64,000 bases of DNA from ZC4RG30 sp046347045 (GTDB lineage Bacteria; Pseudomonadota; Gammaproteobacteria; Steroidobacterales; Steroidobacteraceae): assembly GCA_046347045.1 (NCBI GenBank), contig JAXMGX010000014.1, positions 74,406-138,405 of the forward strand, given 5' to 3'. The stretch's first letter is position 1. Each line of letters opens with the position of its first letter. Of this stretch, positions 25,661-33,150 are shown piece after piece. The position numbers and the translations under genes are program-made. The notes beneath the pieces were generated by a model that saw nothing but the letters and a program-made list of their open reading frames with translations, had not been told where the DNA came from and did no database searches.

Positions 25661-26149
25661 ATGACCAAGCAGTTCAAGAGTGCATCCCGGCGTGCTGTCG
25701 CCACCATCGCCGCGCTGGCGGCCGTGCCGGCCGTGGTCCTCGCGCACCACTCCTTCTCGCTGTACAACAACGAGGTCACCAAGGTGTTCACCGGCGTGGT
25801 CACGCGCGTGAACCCCGATGCCAACCACCTGCAGATCTTCTTCGCGCCGATGAACGCCGACCGCACCAACGTGGAACGCGGCCCCGACGGCAAGCCCGTC
25901 ATCTGGGCCGTGGAAATGGCAGGCTCCGCGCAGGCCGCGACGCAGGGCATTTCGGTGAACAACTTCCCCGCCGGCACCATCTTCAGCACCGCCATGCATC
26001 CGCTGCGCAGCGGCGAACTGGCCGGCGCGCGCGAGGGCAACCTGTTCAAGTGCCCGGCCAAGAAGCCGCCCGCCGCGGGCAAGCACTGCGATTCCGTCGA
26101 AGGCAGCACCAAGCACGGCGAGGGTGCGCTGGCTGCGGCCAAGCCCTGA
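25661..26149 (+). CDS. DUF6152-like exported small protein
   Basis: 162 residues. ATG at 25661 is preceded immediately by GGAGGGG, a strong Shine-Dalgarno, preferred over the in-frame ATG at 25649. The signal peptide (AVATIAALAAVPAVVLA) is cleaved just before HHSFSLYNNEVTKVFTGVV. An N-terminal HHSF followed by a beta-strand G-x-V-x-x-V-N-P-D-A-N-H is the mark of DUF6152, a family of periplasmic proteins of unknown function. If processed there, the mature protein would start with a His-His pair, a potential Cu(II)/Ni(II)-binding amino terminus; that is inference. The C-terminus is Lys/Ala-rich with one CPAKK...HC cysteine pair. Confidence 0.82.
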   Translation: MTKQFKSASRRAVATIAALAAVPAVVLAHHSFSLYNNEVTKVFTGVVTRVNPDANHLQIFFAPMNADRTNVERGPDGKPVIWAVEMAGSAQAATQGISVNNFPAGTIFSTAMHPLRSGELAGAREGNLFKCPAKKPPAAGKHCDSVEGSTKHGEGALAAAKP

Positions 26150-26166
26150 TCCGCACGGCCTGACGC

Positions 26167-26673
26167 ATGTTCGAATTCGCCCGGCATCTGGGCACCACGC
26201 GGCTGTCCGAAGCCATCCAGTCCACGCTGTGGCTGACCCCGCTGCTGCAGGCCATCCACATCCTGATGATCGGCATCGTGTTCATTTCGGTGCTGATCGT
26301 GGTGCTGCGCGTGCAGGGTCGCATCCGCGCCGATGAGCCCTTCGCGCAGACCTGGGCGCGCTTCGCACCATGGATGAAATGGGCGCTGGTGGTGATGGCG
26401 GCCACCGGGCTGGTGCTGTGCATCGGCGAGCCGCTGCGCGAGGCCAAGGCGTTGTCGTTCTGGCTGAAGATGGCGTTGATTCTCGTCGGCGTGCTGGGGC
26501 TGCTGGCCCTGCGCCGCTCGGCGAGCCGGGTCGCCGGCAACGACATGCCCGGCGGCCTGCGCTTCGCATCCGGGATGCTGCTGGCGGTATGGATCGCCAT
26601 CATCTACCTGGGCCGCGCCATCGCCTATGACGCCGAGGTCTGGGGGCGCCTGTCGCTGGGGCACCTGGCATGA
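26167..26673 (+). CDS. DUF6644-like membrane protein (first paralogue)
   Basis: 168 residues with about four membrane helices. The first helix carries TPLLQAIHILMIGIVF, a His at the membrane face, then VLIVVLRVQG. The third region is FWLKMALILVGVLGLLALR. This layout matches small polytopic proteins of the DUF6644 type; no function is established. It ends with an ATGA overlap into its paralogue, and starts 17 bp after the DUF6152-like gene. The conserved His in helix 1 could be a haem or metal ligand, but only one such His is obvious. Confidence 0.8.
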   Translation: MFEFARHLGTTRLSEAIQSTLWLTPLLQAIHILMIGIVFISVLIVVLRVQGRIRADEPFAQTWARFAPWMKWALVVMAATGLVLCIGEPLREAKALSFWLKMALILVGVLGLLALRRSASRVAGNDMPGGLRFASGMLLAVWIAIIYLGRAIAYDAEVWGRLSLGHLA

Positions 26674-27209
26674 GCACGCCCGCCTTCGTCCAGGCCGTTT
26701 ACGATTCGGGCATCGCGCATTTCATGCGCGGCTCGCTGAAGGCCATGCCGCTGATCGAGGCCACGCATGTGCTGGCCATCGCCACGGTATTCGGCACCAT
26801 CTTCATCGTCGACCTGCGCCTGCTGGGCGTGGCTGGCACCCGCCGCCCCTATTCGGTGGTGGCACGCGAAATGCTGGGCAAGACATGGGCGGCATTCATC
26901 GTGGCCGTGATCACCGGCATGCTGCTGGTGACGCCCAACGCCATCACCTACTACGTGAACACGGCCTTCCGGCTGAAGCTGCTGGCGCTGCTGCTGGCGG
27001 GCATCAACATGCTGATCTTCCAGATGCTGACGGCGCGCAGCCTGCCGCAATGGGACAACTCGCCGAAGGCCCCCGTCGCGGCACGCACGGCGGCCATCGT
27101 GTCGCTGGTGCTGTGGACGGCTATCATCTTCCTTGGCCGATGGATTGGATTCACCAAGGGCTATGATTTCGCCGTACCGGAAGAAGTGCAGTTCGAATTC
27201 CCGCAGTAG
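26670..27209 (+). CDS. DUF6644-like membrane protein (second paralogue)
   Basis: 179 residues, four predicted helices, homologous to the upstream protein: MPLIEATHVLAIATVFGTIFIVDLRLLG aligns with the neighbour's PLLQAIHILMIGIVF...VLRVQG, and FRLKLLALLLAGINMLIFQ aligns with FWLKMALILVGVLGLLALR. The shared His and the L-R-x-x-G turn are kept. The two genes overlap by 4 bp (ATGA), so equimolar expression and a heterodimer are plausible. The 3' end overlaps the M28 peptidase start by 47 bp. Confidence 0.82.
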   Translation: MSTPAFVQAVYDSGIAHFMRGSLKAMPLIEATHVLAIATVFGTIFIVDLRLLGVAGTRRPYSVVAREMLGKTWAAFIVAVITGMLLVTPNAITYYVNTAFRLKLLALLLAGINMLIFQMLTARSLPQWDNSPKAPVAARTAAIVSLVLWTAIIFLGRWIGFTKGYDFAVPEEVQFEFPQ

Positions 27210-28635
27210 CATCGCCAGGCCGCGGTGCATCGCGGCGCTGGCAGCGCTGGTGGCGCTGCCGCTGATCCTGCCGGCCGCAAGCCGGGCCTCCGAGGCGGTC
27301 GCGGAAGCACCATTGCCGCCACCGGTCCAACGCACCCTCGAGCAGCTTCGCGCGGCCGCGCTGGCCGATACCCGCGGCTACTCCATCGTGGAAGACCTGA
27401 TCACGCGCGTGGGACCCAGGCTGGCCGGTTCACCCGCCGAGGCACGCGCACGCGAATGGGCAGCCGGCATGCTGCGCGCGCAGGGATTCGCCAATGTGCG
27501 CATCGAACCCTTCACCGTCGATGCCTGGGAACCACTCGTGGAGACCGCGGCCATCCTGGGCAATGCTGCCCAGCCGCTGGTGGTCACTGGCATCGGGGGC
27601 TCGCCCTCCACCCCTGCCGGAGGCGTGAGCGGCGAGGTCGTGCGATTCGAAAGCCTGGCGGCGCTGGAGGCCGCGCCCAGGGCCAGCGTGCAGGGTCGCA
27701 TCGTGTTCATCGATGAAGGCATGACGCGCACGCAGGACGGAGACGGCTATGGCGTGGCGACGGTCAGGCGTCGTGGCTGCCAACAGGCGGCCCGCGCGCA
27801 GGGCGCGCTGGCCTGCCTGATCCGCTCCGTGGGCACCAATACCGACCGTTTCGCGCACCAGGGCTGGGGAAGCACGGCGCCGCCGGAAACCCTCGCGCCC
27901 ACTGCGGCGCTGGCGCCGACCGATGCCGCCACGCTGGCGCGGCTGCTGGCGCGCAGCCGCGAACCGGTGCGGGTGCAGCTCAACCTGCAGACACGCAGCA
28001 CGCGCGGCGCGCCGTCGGGCAATGTGATTGCCGAAGTGACGGGGCGCGAGAGTCCGCAGCTGTTCGTGCTGGCCGCCGCGCATCTGGACTCGTGGAGCCT
28101 GGGCCAGGGTGCCATCGACGATGGCGCCGGTGTCGCCATCATCACGGCCGCGGCGAAGCTCATCAGCGACCTGCCCGTGAAACCCCGCCGCAGCATCCGC
28201 TTGCTGCTGGCGGGCGCGGAGGAATCCGGTGGATGGGGCGGTCTGGCGTACAGGGATGCGCACCAGAACGAGCAGCATGTGGCCGCGGCGGAAAGCGATG
28301 CAGGCGATGGGCGCATCTGGCGCGTGCGCACTGGCTTCGGCGCCGGCGCCCTGCCCCAGCAACGCGCGCTGCAGCGTGCGCTGGCGCCGCTGGGCATCCT
28401 GCCCGGCGCGAATGACCTGGGACACGGTGGCGGCACGGACATCGAGCCCACCGTGCGGACGGGCGTGCCGGCGATCGAGCTGAACCAGGACGTCACGCGC
28501 TATTTCGACGTGCACCACACGGCGAACGACACGCTGGAGCGGATCGTGCCGGATGACCTCCGGCAGAACATCGCGGCGTGGGCGGTGACGTTGTATCTGC
28601 TGGCGGAGATGGACTGGAATCCGGCCGCGAAGTGA
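27163..28635 (+). CDS. Exported M28-family metallopeptidase
   Basis: 490 residues from ATG 27163, which precedes a basic region and signal helix (CIAALAALVALPLILPAASRASEA). A PA-type inserted domain lies about 130-260. The zinc-peptidase core shows LAAAHLDSWSLGQGAIDDGAG (first His and bridging Asp), LLLAGAEESGGWGG (catalytic Glu plus ligand Glu) and FDVHHTANDTLERI (last His). This is the M28 di-zinc aminopeptidase/carboxypeptidase Q-like arrangement. The likely role is periplasmic or secreted peptide trimming. It overlaps the second DUF6644-like gene by 47 bp, so it is probably part of the same transcript. Confidence 0.9.
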   Translation: MISPYRKKCSSNSRSSIARPRCIAALAALVALPLILPAASRASEAVAEAPLPPPVQRTLEQLRAAALADTRGYSIVEDLITRVGPRLAGSPAEARAREWAAGMLRAQGFANVRIEPFTVDAWEPLVETAAILGNAAQPLVVTGIGGSPSTPAGGVSGEVVRFESLAALEAAPRASVQGRIVFIDEGMTRTQDGDGYGVATVRRRGCQQAARAQGALACLIRSVGTNTDRFAHQGWGSTAPPETLAPTAALAPTDAATLARLLARSREPVRVQLNLQTRSTRGAPSGNVIAEVTGRESPQLFVLAAAHLDSWSLGQGAIDDGAGVAIITAAAKLISDLPVKPRRSIRLLLAGAEESGGWGGLAYRDAHQNEQHVAAAESDAGDGRIWRVRTGFGAGALPQQRALQRALAPLGILPGANDLGHGGGTDIEPTVRTGVPAIELNQDVTRYFDVHHTANDTLERIVPDDLRQNIAAWAVTLYLLAEMDWNPAAK

Positions 28636-28711
28636 GGCGGTTCATGCTGCGGGCCGGATTGTAAATTTGCGTCCGGGATGGCGCCGGCTCTTCTCGCGCC
28701 AAACCAAGGGG

Positions 28712-28729
28712 TGTCATAGTCCGATGACA
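28712..28729. repeat. Inverted repeat in the convergent gap after the M28 gene
   Basis: TGTCAT and ATGACA (perfect 6-bp arms) flank a 6-bp spacer within the 183-bp non-coding stretch 28636-28818 between convergent genes. It could be a weak hairpin. A second small stem, GCCTG-CCCG-CAGGC, is at 28776-28789, close to the end of the ABC permease gene. Neither has a T-run. I see nothing else in this gap. Confidence 0.35.
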
Positions 28730-28818
28730 TCAAGGGAAAGAAGAGAGCCTCGAATGCTTCCGCCCTGCCTGTTTCGCCTGCCCGCAGGCATTGCAACGTG
28801 GCCCACCGCCCTCAAGGC

Positions 28819-30180
28819 TCAGCTCATGCGCGCCCACTTGATCAGCGTGCCGAAGCTCGGTGGCTTGCCATGGAGCAGCAGGCCGATGCGGAAGATCTTC
28901 GAGGCAAACCACACCGCCACGCAGGCGCCGGCGATGCTCACGCCCAGCGACAGCAGCACCTGCCACACCGGCGGCGGCGAGCTCGACGCCAGCCGGGCCA
29001 GGATGACGAAGGGGCTCACCGGCGGCACGAAGCTGGCCACCACGGCGAAGGTGGAATCCGGCTGGCGGCCGATGAACGGCGTGAGGATGTAGGGCGTCAC
29101 CAGCAGCATCATCACCGGACCCATCAGCGACTGCGCGTCGGCGAGCTGGCTGACGGCGGCGCCGATCGCCAGCATCAGCGCGCCGAACAGCAGGTAGGCG
29201 GCGAGGAAGAACACCAGGAGCCACAGGATGAGCAGCGGATCGAGCAGGCCGAACATGGCGAACTGCATCAGCGCCAGCACACCCAGCGTGATATACACGG
29301 CCATCATCACCAGGCCAACGCCCATCTGACCCAGCAGCTTGCCCCACATCAGCTCCAGCGGTGAAACGGCTGCCAGCAGCACCTCCACCACGCGGCTGGA
29401 TTTCTCCTCGATGGTGGAAGTCATCAGCGCCTGTCCGCCGATCATCACGCCCATGAACAACAGGATGCCCATGATGAAGGGCAGCGCGCGGTTGAGGCCG
29501 GCGGGCGCCTGCTGCCTGCCGTCGGGCGCGACCACCACGGTGCGCGGCTGCTGCACATGCGTGGCCTTCTGCACCAGCGCGGGATCGAAGCCGCCCGCGC
29601 GCAGGCGCTCGGTGGTGAGCGTGATGCGCATGGCATCCTGCAGCATGTCCTCGGCGTCCTCGGGCAGGTTGCGCGGGGCATAGAGCTGGTAGCTGCCGAA
29701 TTCGGCATCGGGGTTGTTGCGGGCGACGGCATTGCGCGGCACTTCCAGCAATGCGCGGCGCGCGCGCTCGCCGATGTTCTGTTCGGCAAGCCAGGCCTTT
29801 TGGGCCTCCACGGTGCTGCCTTCGGGCAGCACCTTCACCGTGAACCGCGGGATGGCAGGGCCGCGCGCCGCGGCCTTCTCGGCCATCTCCGCGGTACCCG
29901 GCGCGGCCTGCTCCAGCGCCGCGCGACGGCCGGCGTTGCGCCGCTCCTGTATGACCTCGGGATCCAGTTCCCTGCGCAGCGTCTGTGCCAGCGTGCCGCT
30001 GGCGTCGATCAGCGCCACTTCGACGTCCATCTGCGCGCCGCGCTGGTTCATGATCTTCGGGATGATCATCGTCAGCGCAAGGCCGATCAGCGGCATCACG
30101 AACACGCCGATCAGGAACCCCTTGCTGCTCACGGTGACCAGGAACTCGCGCAGTGCGACGAGCTTGATCCGCTGGAACAT
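28819..30180 (-). CDS. ABC-2 type exporter permease (NatB-like)
   Basis: 453 residues. One N-terminal helix (LIGVFVMPLIGLALTMIIP) is followed by a large extracytoplasmic domain (about 45-235) and a C-terminal bundle of about five helices (MGILLFMGVMIGGQALMTS onward), the ABC-2/NatB layout with MSTIEEKSSRVVEVLLAAVSP-like sequence (the E-E-K-x-x-R-x-x-E coupling region). ATG at 30180 gives a TGATG junction with the ATPase gene; a GTG one codon earlier is also possible. NatAB-type systems export sodium ions or other small compounds; here the substrate is unknown. Confidence 0.88.
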   Translation of the reverse strand: MFQRIKLVALREFLVTVSSKGFLIGVFVMPLIGLALTMIIPKIMNQRGAQMDVEVALIDASGTLAQTLRRELDPEVIQERRNAGRRAALEQAAPGTAEMAEKAAARGPAIPRFTVKVLPEGSTVEAQKAWLAEQNIGERARRALLEVPRNAVARNNPDAEFGSYQLYAPRNLPEDAEDMLQDAMRITLTTERLRAGGFDPALVQKATHVQQPRTVVVAPDGRQQAPAGLNRALPFIMGILLFMGVMIGGQALMTSTIEEKSSRVVEVLLAAVSPLELMWGKLLGQMGVGLVMMAVYITLGVLALMQFAMFGLLDPLLILWLLVFFLAAYLLFGALMLAIGAAVSQLADAQSLMGPVMMLLVTPYILTPFIGRQPDSTFAVVASFVPPVSPFVILARLASSSPPPVWQVLLSLGVSIAGACVAVWFASKIFRIGLLLHGKPPSFGTLIKWARMS

Positions 30181-31154
30181 CACGCCTTCTCCCCGGAAAG
30201 TCCCTGCAGATGCTGGCGCAGCGCGGCTTCGGATTCCGCCTCGCCGCTGCGTTCGCGCACGATGCCCACGAACACATCCTCGAGGGTGATGCGCGCGATC
30301 TCGATGCGCGCCGGCACCACGCGCGCTGCGGCATCGCGGATGACGGCGGCGGGGTCGGTGCCCGGCGCCAGGCGCAGTTCCGCAGCATTTTCGGCCTGCG
30401 TCAGCGACAGCACTCCCGGTATCTCGCGCAGGCCGTCGAGACGCGCACCGGCATCCAGTGGCTCGAACAGCACGCGCGTGGGATCGTAGCGGCGCCGCAG
30501 GCTGTTCATGGATTCATCGAGCACCTTGCGGCCCTTGTGGATCATCACCACGCGATCGCACAGCTCCTCGGCCTGCGCCATCACATGCGTGGAGAACAGG
30601 ATGGTGGTGCCGCGCCGGCGTTCTGCGGCGATCACGCCCTTCAGCGCGCGCACGCTCACCGGATCGAGGCCGCTGAAGGGTTCGTCGAGTATCAACAGTT
30701 GCGGCTGGTGCAGGATGGAACCGACGAACTGCACCCGCTGCAGCATGCCCTTGGAAAGGTCCTCGCACTTCTTCTGCAGGATGTCTTCGAGACCCAGTTC
30801 GGCAAGCAGCTGCTTCGCACGCGGCAGCGCCTTGTCTTCGGACATGCCCTTGAGGCCGGCCAGGTACTTGAGGAAGGCCCACACCTTCATCTTGCGGTAG
30901 ACGCCGCGTTCCTCGGGCAGGTAGCCGATGCGATCCTTGGCGTCGAGCGCGGAGGGCCGGCCCAGCACTTCCACCGAGCCGGCGTCCGGAAACAGGATGG
31001 ACATGATCAGGCGGATGGAAGTGGTCTTGCCCGCCCCGCTGGGGCCGATGAGGCCGCAGGTCTCGCCACCCGGCACCGTCAACTCCAGCGCGGTGACGGC
31101 CTTCTGGTCGCCGAAGCTCTTTTCGACACCCTGCAATTTCAGTGCTGTGGTCAC
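30180..31154 (-). CDS. ABC transporter ATP-binding protein (NatA-like)
   Basis: 324 residues. Walker A GPSGAGKTT near 40, Q-loop region YLPEERGVY, signature LSKGMLQRVQ, Walker B LLILDEPFSGLDP and H-loop FSTHVM are all intact. The C-terminal 90 residues form a DUF4162-like domain common in drug- and sodium-export ATPases. The LPEERGVYRKMKV segment is typical of NatA/YhaQ-type exporters. The start is GTG at 31154 (GTGACCACAGCA); no ATG lies nearby in frame. It is co-transcribed with the downstream permease and begins 71 bp after the M61 peptidase gene. Confidence 0.92.
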   Translation of the reverse strand: MTTALKLQGVEKSFGDQKAVTALELTVPGGETCGLIGPSGAGKTTSIRLIMSILFPDAGSVEVLGRPSALDAKDRIGYLPEERGVYRKMKVWAFLKYLAGLKGMSEDKALPRAKQLLAELGLEDILQKKCEDLSKGMLQRVQFVGSILHQPQLLILDEPFSGLDPVSVRALKGVIAAERRRGTTILFSTHVMAQAEELCDRVVMIHKGRKVLDESMNSLRRRYDPTRVLFEPLDAGARLDGLREIPGVLSLTQAENAAELRLAPGTDPAAVIRDAAARVVPARIEIARITLEDVFVGIVRERSGEAESEAALRQHLQGLSGEKA

Positions 31155-31225
31155 GTGGCCTCCCCCTTCCCCGCGTCAGTCCCGCAGGCGACGCAGTTCT
31201 TACTCCCGGCCGGGATGTTCGATGG

Positions 31226-33145
31226 TCAGGGCGCCGCGGCGCGCGGCGCAAGCAGCTTCGACAGGCGATCCTCGCGGCCGGCCATGGGTTCAAGGTGCGG
31301 GTAGCGAAGCCCGTCGCGGTAGTCGATGGTCACCGTGCGAAACTGGTCGCCGTTCTTCACGATGAGCTCCACCAGCGGGCCGCCCGTGGCGGCTGCGGTA
31401 ACGGCAGCGCGCAGCCGGTCCGCCGTGATGGCGCGGCCATTCACCGCCACGACTGTGGTGGCAGCGGTGAGCCCGGCGCGGAAGGCCGGGCCGCCCCAGA
31501 GCACGTCGGTCAGCACATTGTCCTTCGACATCACAAGGCCCAGTGACCAGGCAAGGTCGGTGCGGTTCGAGGATTTCTCGCTGTCGGCAAGCACCAGATT
31601 CGGCTTGTCGTTGTATACCAGCCGATAGCCGGCGCGCTCCAGCCCATCGAGCACGGGCTGGCGCGTGGTGGCCACGCGGGTGCGCAGGAAGGAATACCAG
31701 TCCATGGGTGCCACCTGGTCGAGCGCCCGCACCACATCCTGCAGCTCGTACAGCGACACCCAGCCTTCGGTGGCCTGTGCGGCGAAGAAGCTGCGCGAGA
31801 AATCGTCCAGCGAACGCGCGCCGCGCGTCAACTCGCGGATGCGCATGTCCACTTCCAGCCACAGCAGCGCGCCCTCGGTGTAGTAGTCCTCGGTGCGCTG
31901 CCAGCTCGGCCATGCCAGCGGCCGTCGCGCGGCGATCACGGGCATGTAGGTGGTGTCTTCCAGCGAACGCCAGTCGCGGCCCGGGCGCCGACGGTCGAAG
32001 GTGGCAGCCGTCAGCGCGAAGTTCTCGCGCGCGAAGTCGGCGGACCACAGGCCCGAGCGCGCGGTGAGCACATAGCCGTAGAACTCGGTCATGCCCTCGT
32101 ACACCCACAACAGGTCGTCCTGCATCGGGGTGTTGAAGTGCGCAGTCCACAGTCGCGCCGGACGGCGGTACTTGCCGTTCCAGGAATGCGTGAATTCGTG
32201 CGCGAGCTGGTCGCGCGAAGAGACGCGCTGATCCCAGCTGCGCAGGTACGCCGGCGGCAGCGTGTTCTCGCTGGAGCGGTGATGCTCGAGCCCGATGCCG
32301 CCGATCTGTTCGGAGAGCGCCACGAGGAGCTGGTATCTGTCGAATCGCGGGGGCCCGAGTGCGGCATAGGCTTCGCGCACCATGCGCCTGTGAAGGTCGA
32401 GTTGCGCCTCGCTGGCTGCGGCATCCGCGCCATCTTCGGCGAACACGCTGAGCGTGACCGGCGCGCTGCCGGCGGTGGCGAGGTCGTACTGCCGCAGCGT
32501 GCGCCCCGCGAACACCGGCGAGTCCACCAGCGACTCCAGCGACTCGGCCACGAAGGTGACACGCTCGGAACCGGCGGCGGCGAACTGCGGATCGGGCTGC
32601 AGCGCGGTCGCGTATTTCCAGCCGGCCGGAAGCTGCAGCGTCGGCTGCACGCTGATGTCTCGCGCGCGGTAACCAACGGGGTACAGCAGCACCTGGTTCC
32701 ACTGCAGGTCGAGCAGGTCGGCGCCCATGACGACGCGCCCCTGGTCGCTGCTCTGCGGCGAGGCGATCTGGAATTCCACCTGCAACTGGCGCGTACCCGA
32801 GGGCAGCACCACCGAGAAGTGGTAGACATTCAGCGGATCGCGCTGCCAGCTGAGCTCGCGCCCGTCGACACGCATGCGCAGGCCCGCAATCTGTTCGATG
32901 GGGCCGCGCGGCGCATGATTGCCCGGCAGCCACTGCGGGTAGTACAGCTCGAAACGGCCTGCGCCGGCCGGAAGGGTTTCAACCACGCGCAGGATGCGTC
33001 GCTGCACGTCGCTGGCATCCACCGACAGCGCGATCACGCCGGGGAATGGCCGCGAGGACTGCGCCAGCGCGGGCAGCGTCAGGCACAGCAGCATCGCGGC
33101 GATGAGCAGGCTGCGCGTACCCGCGATGGCGGCGCGGCTTGGCAT
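31226..33145 (-). CDS. Exported M61-family (glycyl aminopeptidase-like) peptidase with PDZ domain
   Basis: 639 residues from ATG 33145, with a signal peptide (SLLIAAMLLCLTLPALAQ). The zinc motif is HEFTHSWNGKYRRP (HExxH near 317), with a downstream Glu in LLWVYEGMTEFYGYV as third ligand. The M61 N-terminal beta domain (VETLPAGAGRFELYYPQWLPGNH) comes before, and a PDZ-like domain (GLVMSKDNVLTDVLWGGPAFRAGL) lies at about 530-610. M61 enzymes are cold-type or glycyl aminopeptidases. It starts 5 bp after the lpd stop (TTG at 33154 is an alternative start giving a TTGA overlap), so it appears to ride on the pyruvate dehydrogenase operon. Confidence 0.9.
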   Translation of the reverse strand: MPSRAAIAGTRSLLIAAMLLCLTLPALAQSSRPFPGVIALSVDASDVQRRILRVVETLPAGAGRFELYYPQWLPGNHAPRGPIEQIAGLRMRVDGRELSWQRDPLNVYHFSVVLPSGTRQLQVEFQIASPQSSDQGRVVMGADLLDLQWNQVLLYPVGYRARDISVQPTLQLPAGWKYATALQPDPQFAAAGSERVTFVAESLESLVDSPVFAGRTLRQYDLATAGSAPVTLSVFAEDGADAAASEAQLDLHRRMVREAYAALGPPRFDRYQLLVALSEQIGGIGLEHHRSSENTLPPAYLRSWDQRVSSRDQLAHEFTHSWNGKYRRPARLWTAHFNTPMQDDLLWVYEGMTEFYGYVLTARSGLWSADFARENFALTAATFDRRRPGRDWRSLEDTTYMPVIAARRPLAWPSWQRTEDYYTEGALLWLEVDMRIRELTRGARSLDDFSRSFFAAQATEGWVSLYELQDVVRALDQVAPMDWYSFLRTRVATTRQPVLDGLERAGYRLVYNDKPNLVLADSEKSSNRTDLAWSLGLVMSKDNVLTDVLWGGPAFRAGLTAATTVVAVNGRAITADRLRAAVTAAATGGPLVELIVKNGDQFRTVTIDYRDGLRYPHLEPMAGREDRLSKLLAPRAAAP

Positions 33146-33150
33146 GTCGA

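Noticed and set aside
28636..28818. Searched for a small gene or RNA in the 183-bp convergent gap
   Set aside because: Only short inverted repeats were found. There is no ribosome-binding site with a following frame and no promoter-terminator pair.
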